A stretch of DNA of 64,000 nt. It comes from Petrolisthes cinctipes. Lineage: Eukaryota; Arthropoda; Malacostraca; Decapoda; Porcellanidae. The notes beneath the pieces are model-generated. The model was given only the letters and a program-made list of their open reading frames with translations. It did no database searches and was not told the DNA's origin. The stretch covers positions 53,714 through 117,713 of the forward strand of contig JAWQEG010001373.1 of assembly GCA_033782935.1 (NCBI GenBank), given 5' to 3'. Both the position numbers and the translations under genes were made by a program. Positions 1 to 10,968 of the stretch are shown here, in pieces. Every line of letters begins with the position of its first letter. Positions within the stretch are counted from its first letter, which is position 1.

Positions 1-187
1 TATCCAATTCTGTATATTATCAAAAGTACTTAAACCCATTAAATACCGGTTTCCTAGAGCTAACCTCCTCTCGTAAACTTTTCCTAGGAGTATGAATGAA
101 AGAATGAATGAATAGTTTATTTTATGCAAAAAGTACACACCAACCCACAGACAGTATTATAAGGGTACAGAGAAATAACAACAAGTA

Positions 188-403
188 CAGTTGCCCACAC
201 ATGAATCTGGTACGCCTCGCTACTTGCGAGATACCTACAACGGGAAGGAAAGTGAGCAAAAGTTATTGTTTGTTGACAAGCAGATAGTAATAATATTTTC
301 CTGTCTGCCTGTCAACGAACTACATCTTTTTACACTTAAATTTCCTTTCGTTGTAGCCACCTCACAAGTAACGAGCCATAACAGCTTCATATGTGGGCAA
401 CTG
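188..403. mobile_element. TA-flanked palindromic MITE, Tc1/mariner-like ends (copy 1)
   Basis: The two ends are inverted copies: CAGTTGCCCACACATGAA on the left and its complement, with one mismatch, on the right. Imperfect pairing continues inward almost to the centre, near position 290, so the 216-bp element folds into one long hairpin. TA occurs at both edges (186-187 and 404-405), the duplication expected of the IS630/Tc1/mariner superfamily, and CAGT ends are typical of that group. It has no coding capacity; short open frames inside are incidental. Copies with similar ends and size lie at 24,884-25,095 and 36,480-36,692. Confidence 0.75.
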
Positions 404-504
404 TACAAATGCAAATAAAATTAACTATATAAAGAGTTCTAGTATGAGACTCTGGAAGGCCTTATGTCACTCTTTAAATACAGTATATAAATATGATTAC
501 ATAC

Positions 505-770
505 AGTAAGATGTGTATAGTGAAGTGAAGATGTAGCCTACATAGTGTAGTGAAGATGTGTATAATGTAGTGAAGATATGTATAGGGTAGTGAAGATTTA
601 CATAGTGTAGTGAAGATGTGGTTTGTTGTGATGTGTATAGTGTAGTGAAGATGTGTGATGTGTAGTGGTGTGGTGTGATGTGTATAAGGTAATGGAGATG
701 TGTGTGTAGTGAAGATGTGTATAGGGTAGTGAAGATGTGTATATTATGGTGAAGAGATGTGTAGTGGAAC
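505..770. repeat. Minisatellite, about 20-bp units (GTAGTGAAGATGTGTATA)
   Basis: Degenerate tandem units of the form GTAGTGAAGATGTGTATAG, with interspersed shorter versions. It is open in one minus frame only because of the repeat composition, and is not a gene. Confidence 0.8.
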
Positions 771-772
771 AC

Positions 773-1415
773 CCAGAACTGTCATGTAATAGAGTTCACA
801 CTCAGGTGTAGTGTCTTGTATCAAACACATTTTACCACTTATAAGCCACATGGAATCTTACCATGATGGCTGCATGGATGTTACTGTATAAAGTGTGTCA
901 TCACTTACTCAGTTCCAGTTCACTCTGATTCACACAAAAACATTAATTTTACTCAGTCCCAGGCCGTAATTTTACAATTATAAAAACTCTTTTGGCACAT
1001 TGGCTTAACTTAGACAACGGTACTATAACTTAAACCTAAGTTCTCAACAACCAAATAGTCTACGTAGTCAACACAATTATAAATTAAATATATTTAAAAC
1101 ATTATGAAATATGCTAAAACATTCATAATACAATCTCTCAACACTCGAGTTATCCTACAGGCCAACCTTAACTTGGGCACAAGTAGGTCACCCCATGGAG
1201 CCAGTTTATCTGTTATAACCCTGTCAATGCCATACGGGCTGAGGCTGAGTTGAAGGCTCTATCCCATCTGGCAACACTGAGTGGACGACTACAGTTGAAT
1301 TGTTGTATAGTCTAGTTGTGTCCTGGTGTGGTCTTAGTCACCCTCATCCAGTCTATTCCCACCTGTAATATTACATTATGATAATTACACATTCATAAAC
1401 ACACCTAGTATAATG
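773..1415. other. No recognisable gene
   Basis: AT-rich unique-looking sequence. I see no sustained open frame, no clear splice-site pair and no repeat arms. Confidence 0.5.
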
Positions 1416-1417
1416 TA

Positions 1418-2355
1418 CACTCTCCCAAAAAAGTATCGGCATTGCTGGCTAAATCCTGCTGAGAAAAGATCGAAGCTACATGTATGACTGTACTGTGGGG
1501 TTGGTATTCCTGCTGGCAATGAATTGACTCTCATTTCTGTAGTAACGTGAAATCCTCTTGCATACATAATTCATGCATTAGGCAAGTCGTGGAGTAAGAG
1601 TTGTGACTTAATTTTTACAGATATACGTTAAGTGATTTTAATGATTGATTGTTTCGGGGGAGGGGGAATTTACTGAATTATTGAATATAATGAGAATGAT
1701 AACCCAGAGAATAAAGTTACCAAATCGGATTTTAACCAAAAAGGAATCTTTGAGTAGATTCGCTGTAACTGTAGTATTTTGTCTTAAATATAATGCAGTT
1801 GTAGCATAGGGTAGGATTAAGTAGGCTTATGCTTTTTCGTCTCATAGTTCTAAATAAGGTTTTGTAAAGTAACACAAACAGACATTGCCCTTTCCAGAAA
1901 GTGACGTATATAAACAAACATGTGAAGAAACCAACACCTCAAAGCTTCACTCGATAATCTCGGGGCCTCAGTCTCAGGCCACGACTGACGGCCTCCTGTT
2001 CCGAGGTAGAGGTATATAAAAATAAGTGAAAATAAAATAAATAAAAAGAAAGATAACGTTATACTGTATACCATTCGGCAACTACGGTGTGGATTAGCTG
2101 AGTTTTCAGCATTAGAAAGGGGCAAATCTTACGATAATATTTTAAATTTCTCTAATAGGTAAAGAAATGCGAATTTGTTTTGATTTGCATCCACCATAGT
2201 TTCTCTGACTCATGAAACAATACGAATATGCATAATTGGCAACTGATCGGCAGGAATACCACTATCTATAAGGTTTCAAAGCAATGTACCATAATGCTAC
2301 GTTTATTGTCCTTTTCGTTCATTCGCTTCAATGCCGATACTTTTTTGGGAGAGTG
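1418..2355. mobile_element. TA-flanked non-autonomous DNA transposon, CACTC ends
   Basis: Perfect 27-bp terminal inverted repeats begin CACTCTCCCAAAAAAGTATC at 1418 and end with the complement at 2355, with TA on both sides (1416-1417, 2356-2357). Weaker inverted similarity continues inside (GCAGGAATACCA near 2253 against TGGTATTCCTGC near 1502). There is no transposase frame, so it is non-autonomous. Ends starting CACTC next to TA recur at 5,308, 23,446 and 37,762, suggesting one related group of Tc1/mariner-like elements. Confidence 0.75.
1952..2015. repeat. Dispersed repeat (copy 1 of 2 seen)
   Basis: Shares AATCTCGGGGCCTC, a GACTGAC/GACGGCCT core and CCGAGGTAGAGGTA with 59,832-59,895. 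The GC-rich edges are partly self-complementary (CTCGGGGCCTC against GAGG...CCGAG). It could be a SINE-like or foldback repeat; no clear RNA polymerase III A/B boxes are visible. Confidence 0.5.
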
Positions 2356-2360
2356 TACAG

Positions 2361-2419
2361 TACAGTCGTGGCATATAGTCCTTGACTAGGGTGTAAAAGG
2401 ACTATGTGACGCGACTGTA
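2361..2419. repeat. 59-bp hairpin with TACAGTCG ends
   Basis: TACAGTCGTGGCATATAGTC at the left matches the complement of the right end with few mismatches, leaving a loop of about 13 bases. TACAG/CTGTA edges look like two mariner-like ends joined after internal deletion. Confidence 0.6.
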
Positions 2420-2562
2420 CATAATGTGTATATGTGTACAGGCCTAGTCTAATGTACATCATGTGTATATGTGTACAGGCCTAGTTTAATGTACATACTT
2501 CAAGGTGTATATGTGTACAGGCCTTATATAAATAGTGTGTATGTGTATACTGGCCTAGTCTA
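2420..2562. repeat. Minisatellite, about 37-bp unit, four degenerate copies
   Basis: Units carry ATGTGTATATGTGTACAGG followed by CCTAGTCTAATGTAC; the later copies drift and gain a few bases. Confidence 0.75.
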
Positions 2563-2570
2563 ATGTATTA

Positions 2571-2618
<48 letters not shown>

Positions 2619-2685
2619 TTATTGTTATTTTTATTATTACATTTATTATTTTTTTTATAATTATCATTAATTTTTTTAATTATTA

Positions 2686-2717
<32 letters not shown>

Positions 2718-2728
2718 TTTTTTTTTTT

Positions 2729-2759
<31 letters not shown>

Positions 2760-2896
2760 TACTTTTTTATCATTATTATTATTATTTTTATTATTACTAT
2801 TATTATTATTATTATTTCTCTCTGTTTCTTATGATTATCATTATTATTATTATTATTTTTTTTTTTTCTCTATCTCTCATTCTCTCTCTCTTACTA

Positions 2897-2937
<41 letters not shown>

Positions 2938-3073
2938 TATTTCTCTCTTTCTCTGTCTCTTATGATTAGCATTATTATCATTATTATTAATATTATCATT
3001 ATTATTATTATTATTATTATTTTTTTTATTTTTTTTTTTACTCTATCTCTCTCTTTCTCTTACTATTGTTATT

Positions 3074-3108
<35 letters not shown>

Positions 3109-3205
3109 TGTTGTAAACATCATTTTTATTATTATTTTTATTATTATTATTAATATTATTATTATCATTATTAATAACAATACTATCACTATTATTATTA
3201 CTATA
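2563..3205. repeat. (ATT)n microsatellite with CT-rich interruptions
   Basis: About 640 bp of imperfect ATT/TTA repeats broken by poly-T runs and by repeated CTCTCTYTCTCT blocks. The isoleucine/tyrosine-rich frames through it are artefacts. The LINE endonuclease reading frame emerges directly from its right edge. Confidence 0.9.
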
Positions 3206-3210
3206 GAGAC

Positions 3211-4017
3211 TATAGAGAAAGTGCGATTATTGCAATTACGGAATTCTGGCTTGACGAGTCTGTGAATATTGATGGTTTTCTACTGATAAGATCGGATAGG
3301 AAAATGGTGGCTAAGAAACGAGGCGGAGGAATCGCAGTCTATATTAATGAAAATTGGTGTAAACAGGTTACTGTTAAACAATAATTTTGTAGTGATCACC
3401 TCGAATATCAAGTGATATCATGTCGTCCTTTTTACTTACTGAGAGAGTTTGGTTGTGTGATTATTTGTAATATTTATGTACCACCAACAGCAAATGAAAA
3501 TATTGTGTATGAACAAATATCTAGCTGTATGGATAAATATGAAAGGGAGTATCCTAACAGTGTTCGAGTTATATTGGGTGATTTTAATCATGTAGATATC
3601 GATGATGTACTCCCAAACTATTATCAATTTGTAAACTGCGCTACTAGAGGGGATCGAATGTTAGATAAAATGTTTTGTAACGTCAAGGATGGTTACCGAG
3701 TAATCAAGAAACCGCCACTGGGAATTTCAGATCATAATATGTTGTTTTGTGTTCCTAAGTATAAACAGTTATTGAAACAAGAAAAATGTAAGAAGTCCGA
3801 AGTGAGAGAGTGGAACGAAGCAAACGAAAAGAAACTGCAGGATTGTCTGGAGTGTACGGACTGGTCGGTATTGCGTGGTGACTCCAGTGAGGTAGATAAT
3901 AATGTTAATATTTTCTCATCATATATAAATTTTTGTGTAGACATGATTGTTCCGGTTAGAGAAATTAAGATGTATCCAAACAATAAACCGTGGATAACGA
4001 AGGGTGTTAACTACTAA
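3211..4017 (+). pseudogene. LINE apurinic-like endonuclease (EEP) domain, decayed
   Basis: This is the 5' part of a non-LTR retrotransposon polyprotein, whose endonuclease nicks target DNA for target-primed reverse transcription. The frame shows GGGIAVYINE, then ICNIYVPP, VILGDFNHVD (the GDFN metal/catalytic block) and GISDHNML (the SDH block), which identify an exonuclease-endonuclease-phosphatase fold. It lacks the N-terminal strand because it emerges from the ATT microsatellite. A TAA interrupts the frame at 3,382-3,384. After the stop at 4,015 the protein continues in another frame as the reverse transcriptase at 4,071, so a frameshift separates the two. The style is Rex1/CR1-like within the Jockey superfamily; clade assignment is tentative. 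Confidence 0.85.
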
Positions 4018-4070
4018 TTAATGAGAACAAGCATCTAGTTAATACTCAAAATCGAGCCCAGTTAAAAGCA

Positions 4071-5307
4071 GTGCAAAAACAAATAAATGAGAAAGTGAAA
4101 GAAGAAAAGAGAAAATATAAGGATAAAGTAGAGAGTTTGTTAAAGGAGAATAATCCAAGAGATGCATGGAAGGGATTAAAGATTTTATGTAATTCGAATC
4201 CTCGAAAACAATCTATTGAACCAAATAATGTCGAGACCTATGTAAATTATTTAAACAGGTTCTATGCCAGATTTGACATACATAACTTTAAAGAAGAATG
4301 TGAACAACTTGAAGCTAGAATTAGAAACAGAAACGATGAAAGGATAGTCATTGCTCGTGAAGATGTAATTAACTCATTAAGATTAATAAAGATTGGTAAG
4401 GCATGTGGTCCTGATATGGTTAGTGCTAAAGTGATTAAATTATGCATGGAACAAATTGTAAATCCCTTGTTAGTGTTGTTTCAAGACTCGATTGACCATG
4501 GCATCGTTCCAACTCTCTGGAAAATGTCTGAAATTGTACCTGTTCCAAAAATTTAGTTTCCAAAAGAACTTAATGATCTAAGACCAGTTACGTTAACATC
4601 CATTTTTATGAAGAGTCTTGAAAGAATAGTAAAAAAGTATCTATGTTCAGATGTACACTTGCTTACGGACCCCTTGCAGTTTGCATACTGTGAAAATCGG
4701 AGCGTTCAGGATGCTGTGTTAACTCTGGTTCACGGCGTAAGCAAGCACCTTGAGGAGAAAAATTCGCAAGTAAGAGCACTTTTTGTGGATTTTAGCAGTG
4801 CTTTTAATACAATCCAGACACATATTTTGCTAAATAAACTTAATGAAATGAATGTCAATCCTAGTATAATTCTTTGGATATACAACTACCTTTCTGATCG
4901 ACCTCAGTACACAAAATTAAAAGGAATAAAATCAAGCATAATAGTCTTAAACACAGGTGCTCCTCAAGGATGTGTGCTGTCACCACTACTTTTCACTCTT
5001 TATACTAATAATTGTCAAAGTGTTTATCAAAACTGTTCAATAATTAAGTACGCAGATGATACAGTAATTGTTGGCAAACTAAGTAATGATGATAACAGTA
5101 ATTACGTATCCCAGGTGAATGATTTCGTGAACTGGTGTGAGCAACAGTACCTGAACTTAAATGTAAAAAAGACCAAAGAGATGATATTTGACTTCCGGAC
5201 AAGAAATAGGGTAATACCAGATAAAATTAAAGTAGGCAATGAAACTGTTGATAGAGTGTCGGAATATAAATATTTAGGTGTTGTAATTGATGAAGCATTG
5301 CGAGGTA
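4071..5307 (+). pseudogene. LINE reverse transcriptase, first part, interrupted by DNA transposon
   Basis: The reverse transcriptase of the LINE whose endonuclease lies just upstream. Visible blocks are KIGKACGPDMVSAK, FVDFSSAFNTIQ, GAPQGCVLSPLLFTLYTN and the catalytic IKYADDTVIVG, followed by the thumb-side EYKYLGVVID. One in-frame TAG occurs at 4,554-4,556 with homology continuing in the same frame afterwards. The frame is cut at 5,307 by a 2.1-kb TA-flanked element and resumes at 7,422; removing the insert and one TA restores the frame exactly. The YADD motif is intact, but the stop, the frameshift and the insertion make the copy dead. The FVDFSSAFNTIQ style resembles Rex1/Babar-type CR1-group elements. 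Confidence 0.88.
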
Positions 5308-5628
5308 CACTCACGAGCACTAATTTCTGCTCAGGGTTTGGTCCTTCCTTCCACCCCCTACCCTGGACAGAGGGAAGAGGGGGATCGGAGCTGGGGGAGA
5401 GAGTCTACCCCACCTTCACCCCTCCCAACATCCCCCACCTTCATCCTCTAGTTGTCAGTTAGTGATTAGCCATAAATAATTTTCCCTGTGTAAATGATGG
5501 CTCTTCTAAAACAGTATCGTAGTACATACTATGAATGGCCAAGACGATCTCATGTTAGTCTCGCTATATTTACCTTTGTAATATAGTCTCAAAGTCCCAG
5601 TCAAAAGGGAAGACAAGTAAAAAACACA

Positions 5629-5662
<34 letters not shown>

Positions 5663-6143
5663 GTCAAGTAGAAGAGCAAGAAGGGAAATTAATCCACCGG
5701 ATTTATATCACTCTGGAAACCATCGATGAAATTAACTCTATGACAAGATATGCGGAAAGATATTTAAAACCAACAGTGACTTTTGGTAGAGCACAAAATA
5801 ACGTAAACACCATCCTTGGTAGCTAACAATTCTATCATCAGGCCTTCCTTTCAACACACACACTTAGATAATTCACTTACAGAATGAATTATATAATTTA
5901 GTATCATTCAAACAAACAAAGTTCTTTTCCTTATGCTTCGGGGTTTATATAACACGAAGGCGAAGCTTTGCTGGAAGCAACATATCATATAATTTTATTG
6001 ACTTATAACTCGCTGTATAATAAATGAATTATATACATATTTATTGATTTTGTAATTTTATTTCAGTTTATGAAACGCCTGATGATAGAATTGTTAGCTA
6101 CCAAGAATGGTGTTTACATTATTTTGTGTTCTACCAAAAGTCA

Positions 6144-6508
6144 CTGTTTCTTCCTGCCGTTCGAGCTTATTGTCTTCCTGAACCTGATTCCATTTGCCTG
6201 GTGCAGGACCGTTCGCCAATCCATACGTCAAGGTTGGTGAATGACTGGATTGCGACTCGCCCCAAAATAAGATTGATAGAGTGGCCCACAAAAGGATGCG
6301 ACTGTAATGTAATAGAAAACTTATGGGCAATTATGGTGCAGGAATGGGAAGTGGAGGAAAAAACAAAAGCGTCCATAGTGAGAAAAGCGTAAGAAGTGTG
6401 GGAAAGAATTCGTTGACGTCCCGACATCTGCTCTTGTCTAGTATATTCTCTCCCATTATGCGACTGCAGTCTGTGATAGATGCAGCAGGAGGTTGGACAA
6501 AATATTGA
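6144..6508 (+). pseudogene. Tc1/mariner-type transposase, C-terminal fragment
   Basis: A DDE/D transposase fragment that would have catalysed cut-and-paste transposition. Frame 6,126-6,392 shows ICLVQDRSPIHTSRLVNDW, which carries the second catalytic aspartate, and CNVIENLWAIM, which carries the third acidic residue. The conserved C-terminus RLQSVIDAAGGWTKY follows in another frame and ends at 6,508, so one frameshift separates them. The N-terminal DNA-binding domains and first aspartate are missing: an inverted copy of the element's own arm (6,076-6,143) abuts the fragment instead. It cannot make an active enzyme. Confidence 0.8.
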
Positions 6509-6574
6509 TTAATTTTTGTTCTATTCAATTGCGTATATTATGTATTCTATTCCCGTAGGGAGGTATTGCCTGTA

Positions 6575-6740
6575 GTGATGTGGGCAATACTTTATGGGTT
6601 TTGGCGTCCCTTCGGCCCCAGCCACTAGCTTTCAGCTGTTCAAGTTTTCCTTTTTTTTCTATTTCCTTCCTGTTTCCTATCACACCTCTCTATCACCTTT
6701 TTCTGGCGCTAAGTGACCTCGCTGTTGCGGCGCCTCATAT
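6575..6740 (+). repeat. Dispersed repeat shared with 18,403-18,609
   Basis: Contains TGTAGTGATGTGGG, AATACTTTA, GGGGTTTTGGC, TTTCCTTCCTGTTTCC, CTCTATCACCTTTT and TTGCGGCGCCTCATATCA. The same order of blocks occurs, inverted, at 18,403-18,609, so this is a repeat family with no visible coding potential. Confidence 0.7.
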
Positions 6741-6826
6741 CAAAAAAACAATCAATATGTATTCCATTATTACATAATAGACCACATGAATAATTTAACT
6801 TTTATTGTACGAAACTTTTTGTTTTG

Positions 6827-6829
<3 letters not shown>

Positions 6830-6921
<92 letters not shown>
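6830..6921. repeat. (TA)n microsatellite
   Basis: About 46 uninterrupted TA units inside the DNA transposon. Confidence 0.98.
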
Positions 6922-6924
<3 letters not shown>

Positions 6925-7421
6925 CACCATCATGGTGTTTACGTTATTTTGTGCTCTACCAAAAGTCACTGTTAGTTTTAAATCTCTTTCCGCATATCTT
7001 GTCATAGAGTTAATTTCATCGATGGTTTCCAGAGTGATATAAATCCAGTGGATTAATTTCCCTTCTTGCTCTTCTACTTGACCTTGAGAGAGAGAGAGAG
7101 TGTGTGTTTTTTACTTGTCTTTCCTTTTGACTGGGACTTTGAGACTATATTACAAAGGTAAATATAGCGAGACAAACATGAGATCGTCTTGGCCATTCAT
7201 AGTATGTACTACGATACTGTTTTAGAAGAGCCATCATTTACACAGCGAAAATTATTTATGGCTAATCACTGACAACTAGAGGATGAAGGTGGGGGATGTT
7301 GGGAGGGGTGAAGGCGGGGTAGACTCTCTCCCCCAGCTCCGATCCCCCTCTTCCCTCTGTCCAGGGTAGGGGGTGGAAGGAAGGACCAAACCCTGAGCAG
7401 AAATTAGTGCTCGTGAGTGTA

Positions 7422-7819
7422 CAGCTAATAATACTGTAGTGTATAAGAAGTGTAGACAGGGACTTCATTTTGTAAGTGTGTTGAAATCACTAAGAGTAGA
7501 TAGAAGTATACTCACCTTATTCTACAGGTCAGTGGTGGAAATCGTTATATGTTTTTCGATTACTGTTTGGTATGGACGTCTAACAAAAAAAGAAAAATAT
7601 AAAGCAAATAAAATAGTTAAATCTGCGAAGAGATCTGGGGTTCAGTGTGCAACAATAGATGACCTGTACAATAAGTTGGTGTTAAAACAAACAGATAAGA
7701 TTATGTCTGATGTAAACCATCCTTTGCATAACAATGACGTGTTCTTAAGATCAGGTAAAAGGTTGACAGTTCGTAAGGCTACCAAAGATCGGTTCAAAAA
7801 ATTCATTTGTTCCGAATAG
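7422..7819 (+). pseudogene. LINE reverse transcriptase, C-terminal part after the insertion
   Basis: Continuation of the reverse transcriptase split at 5,307. The joined frame reads through ANNTVVYKKCRQGLHFVSVL and SILTLFYRSVVEIVICF, the usual region after the catalytic core where LINE proteins describe turns ending in a surface helix (LFYRSVIE-type), and ends with FIC SE and a stop at 7,819. No further stop occurs within this portion. Confidence is high because both the homology style and the exact frame restoration agree. Confidence 0.85.
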
Positions 7820-8052
7820 TATTCAAATTTTTAATAGTACGGCATCACGATGAAGGTAGATGATGTAGACTATATTTGTTTTATACTTTTTACATTGTAC
7901 TGTATGTGTGTGTGTATGTATGTATGTATGTATGTTTGTGTGTATGTATATATGTATGTGTGTATGTATGTAGGTGTATGTATGGATGTATGTGTGTGTG
8001 AAGGTAGATGATGTAGACTATATTTGTGTTATACTTTTTACATTGTAATGTA

Positions 8053-8083
<31 letters not shown>

Positions 8084-8400
8084 TTGTGTGTATGTATATA
8101 TGTATGTGTGTATGTATGAATGTATGTGTGTGTGTGTGTTTGGGATTGCACTATGTTAAACCTTTTATCGTATAGATATATGTATTTTGACAATAGAGTT
8201 TATCTTACATTATACACTCTATTTTAATTATGTGTGCAAAGCTTTTAATATTATGTGTGTGATAGGTGAGACATGTATGATTCCCTAATGTGTAATGTGA
8301 AGTTATATTTGTATTCCAACCTCATTGTCCAATACTGTATGGAGCTCTCACCACAACAAATTTCTCATTGTATATATAATGCAATAAGACAACAAAGTAT
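7820..8400. repeat. LINE 3' flank and (TGTA)n/(TG)n minisatellite
   Basis: A block GAAGGTAGATGATGTAGACT followed by ATATTTG, TTTTACATTGTA and (TGTA)n occurs twice (about 7,852-7,998 and 7,999-8,140). The rest, to 8,400, is AT-rich with no open frame; it probably includes the 3' UTR of the LINE. Confidence 0.65.
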
Positions 8401-8459
8401 ATCTTATTATTATTATTGTCGTTATTAATATTAATATTATTATTATTAATATCATCATG

Positions 8460-8494
<35 letters not shown>

Positions 8495-8545
8495 CATTAT
8501 CATTAATATCATTAATATCATTATCATTATCATTAATATCATTAA

Positions 8546-8584
<39 letters not shown>

Positions 8585-8590
8585 TATTAA
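8401..8590. repeat. (ATT)n/(ATC)n microsatellite
   Basis: Imperfect trinucleotide array with a nested ATTAATATC/ATTATC pattern. Open frames of Ile or Asn in it are artefacts. Confidence 0.95.
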
Positions 8591-8619
8591 TTGCTCCAAC
8601 AAACAACTGCATTACCCCG

Positions 8620-9000
<381 letters not shown>

Positions 9001-9029
9001 ACATATTAAGTGAACTGTACACAACTGAC

Positions 9030-9329
9030 CTGAACCAAGTAGTGGAGGTGATGTGTTTGTATGTGTGTCATTGTACAGGTCAAAACGGATGTTGTCAGGA
9101 ACGCACCGACTACACTCCACCTGCAGCCACACGTGTTGACCCATGATGTTGTCTGGAGTGTGAGACATTGCTACCTTGGCACCATAACCATAACCATCAC
9201 TATAGTACCACAACCTGATACTCCTGTGTTGGTTTGGTAGGTCCTTGAAGGTAAGTCTGATGTCCTGCTCCTTCCCTTTCATCACATCTATTGACACATC
9301 CGGCGATGTCGACGATACATTGGCGTACT
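9030..9329 (-). CDS. Internal exon of unknown secreted-protein gene (duplicate exon B)
   Basis: A 300-bp exon with a polypyrimidine-poor but valid acceptor (CTTTCAG, AG at 9,331-9,330) and a GTCAGT donor (9,029-9,024). Both junctions are phase 1, so its 100 codons can be added or removed without changing frame. The protein segment includes IDVMKGKEQDIRLTFKDL, LWYYSDGYGYGAKV and VECSRCVPDNIRFDLYND. It is rich in alternating hydrophobic residues, suggesting beta strands, with a close cysteine pair (CSRC). A second exon, differing by few residues and one codon shorter, lies at 10,273-10,569. The signal-peptide exon at 26,656 also ends in phase 1, so all may belong to one gene. I do not recognise the domain. 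A transposon-carried exon is possible but there are no transposon hallmarks. Confidence 0.65.
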
Positions 9330-9407
9330 CTGAAAGTGAGACAATGAAATGATTGTGTTATGTTCACCTTCATAACCTCCTTCTTAACCCTTCCTTATCA
9401 GTACAGT

Positions 9408-9408
<1 letters not shown>

Positions 9409-9466
<58 letters not shown>

Positions 9467-9479
9467 ATAATAATAATAA

Positions 9480-9525
<46 letters not shown>

Positions 9526-9530
9526 GGGAG
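9409..9530. repeat. (GA)n microsatellite with AAT interruption
   Basis: Two long GA runs separated by (AAT)n, between the two duplicated exons. Confidence 0.95.
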
Positions 9531-9544
9531 TTACAAGGAGTTAC

Positions 9545-9988
9545 AAGGACAAGTAGCACCTCAAAAGGTCTTACGACCCATACCAAGGAGGTACCGTAGG
9601 TGCAGTAGCAGTTGCTAACTAATAGTGAGAGAAAAGTATAGTAAAGAGAAGGCTCTCCCCACCCACCTCTCCCACCCGCATTGCGGGTATGGAAATGGAA
9701 ATGTACCTAACCCGGAGGAAAAAAGGCCGGACTAGGAAATTTTTGTTCAGGAAAGGAGGAAACAATCACTTTAACTCTAACAGGCTTGGCAGAACTTTGT
9801 CTAACTGTGTCTTGAACTGCTCTATCGAGGAACTATCAACTACCTCTGCTGGTAGCTGATTCCAGACATTGCAGATTTTATATGTGAAGAAATTACCTAA
9901 CGTATTATGGTGGAAGCGTTTCAAGTCTAGTTTCCATCCATGGTTTCTAGTTGCATTAGTGTTTAAGCTAAACAGGCACTGATAATCA

Positions 9989-9990
<2 letters not shown>
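9545..9990 (-). pseudogene. CR1-like LINE, 3' fragment (reverse transcriptase C-terminus and 3' UTR)
   Basis: A 5'-truncated LINE copy lying in the intron between the two duplicated exons. Frame 9,766-9,990 shows FHHNTLGNFFTYKICNVWNQ, LPAEVVDSSSIEQFKTQLD and a stop: the usual C-terminal signature (WN.LP..VV....S...FK..LD) of CR1-type reverse transcriptases. Downstream on the minus strand, to about 9,545, the 3' UTR contains TGGGTGGGGAGAGCCTTCT and ACTATACTTTTC, matching the region 22,330-22,380 after the CR1 copy at 18.8-22.5 kb. This places both in one family. Confidence 0.8.
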
Positions 9991-10062
<72 letters not shown>

Positions 10063-10111
10063 TAATAATGAGAGAGAATAATAATAATAATAATGAGAGG
10101 GAGAATAATAA

Positions 10112-10161
<50 letters not shown>

Positions 10162-10235
10162 GAGAATAATGATACTACTACTACTAATAATAAGAGGGAT
10201 AGTTAATAATAATAATAATGAGAGAGAGATAGAGA
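9991..10235. repeat. (GA)n/(AAT)n compound microsatellite
   Basis: Same alternation of GA runs, AAT runs and GGGAGAG blocks as beside the other duplicated exon, so the duplication unit included this intronic tract. Confidence 0.95.
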
Positions 10236-10272
10236 GAGACAATACATATTAAGTAAACTGTACACAACTGAC

Positions 10273-10569
10273 CTGAACCAAGTAGTGGAGGTGATGTGTT
10301 TGTATGTGCGTCATTGTACAGGTCAAAACGGATGTTGTCAGGAACGCACCGACTACACTCCACCTGCAGCCACACGTGTTGACCCATGATGTTTGGAGTG
10401 TGAGACGTTGTTACCTTGGCACCATAACCATAACCATCACTATAGTACCACAACCTGATACTCCAGTGTTGGTTTGGTAGGTCCTTGAAGGTAAGTCTAG
10501 TGTCCTGCTCCTTCCTTTCCATCACATCTATTGACACATCCGGCGATGTCGACGATACATTGGTGTATT
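10273..10569 (-). CDS. Internal exon of unknown secreted-protein gene (duplicate exon A)
   Basis: The 297-bp twin of exon B. The acceptor AG is at 10,571-10,570 and the donor GTCAGT starts at 10,272. Both ends are phase 1 and the 99-codon insert keeps the frame. Compared with exon B it lacks one residue (HTPNIMG in place of HTPDNIMG) and has a handful of substitutions, such as GAKVTTSH for GAKVAMSH. Flanking intron sequence is duplicated too. The exons could be spliced consecutively (tandem domains) or mutually exclusively; the sequence alone does not decide. The low divergence with an intact frame suggests a recent duplication or selection on the protein. Confidence 0.65.
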
Positions 10570-10639
10570 CTGAAGGTGAAATAATGAAATGATTGTGTTA
10601 TGTTCACCTTCATAACCTCCTTCTTAACCCTTCCTTATC

Positions 10640-10960
10640 AGTACATATTCAAGGCATGTATTGTTCCGCCAACAAGAAAATGTACTGTCCTGACTTTAGT
10701 CCCTAACTAATCTAATTAATTTTCTAAGTAAGTTACAATTAAATGCCGGTAACAGTATAGGAATGTTAGCTTCGTAATTATACATTATAATTATAAATGC
10801 AGGTTATTCCCTGTCTCCAATAAATTATTTTACATTCATTTCTTAAATCACCACGTATTTCTCTATCCTTATCAATCTACCTAAGTTTCAATTATTCCTT
10901 TCTTTAACCTATTTACCTAACTATAATCATTGATTCTATTTTCCTCATATTAACATTTTG
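10640..10960. other. No recognisable feature
   Basis: AT-rich sequence without a sustained frame or repeat arms that I can identify. Confidence 0.5.
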
Positions 10961-10968
10961 TGTTGAAG

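Larger units (their letters stand above)
5308..7419. mobile_element. Tc1/mariner-like element with about 500-bp inverted arms, inserted in LINE
   Basis: TA at 5,306-5,307 and 7,420-7,421 brackets ends that are exact complements (CACTCACGAGCACTAATTTC). Inverted similarity continues through a G/C-rich block, a (TC)n/(GA)n tract and a ~200-bp segment, so the arms run to about 5,820 on the left and from about 6,930 on the right. A second, nested inversion pairs 5,780-5,844 with 6,076-6,143. The core holds the C-terminal half of a transposase, a dispersed repeat (6,575-6,740) and a (TA)n run (6,830-6,921). The LINE frame is restored across the junction, which proves the insertion is younger than the LINE. 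Confidence 0.85.

Noticed and set aside
1952..2015. tRNA gene or tRNA-derived SINE promoter in the GGCCCCGAG repeat
   Set aside because: No B-box GGTTCGANTCC-type sequence or cloverleaf could be drawn.
2962..3153. Ile/Tyr-rich 63-residue frame
   Set aside because: Lies wholly in the ATT microsatellite.
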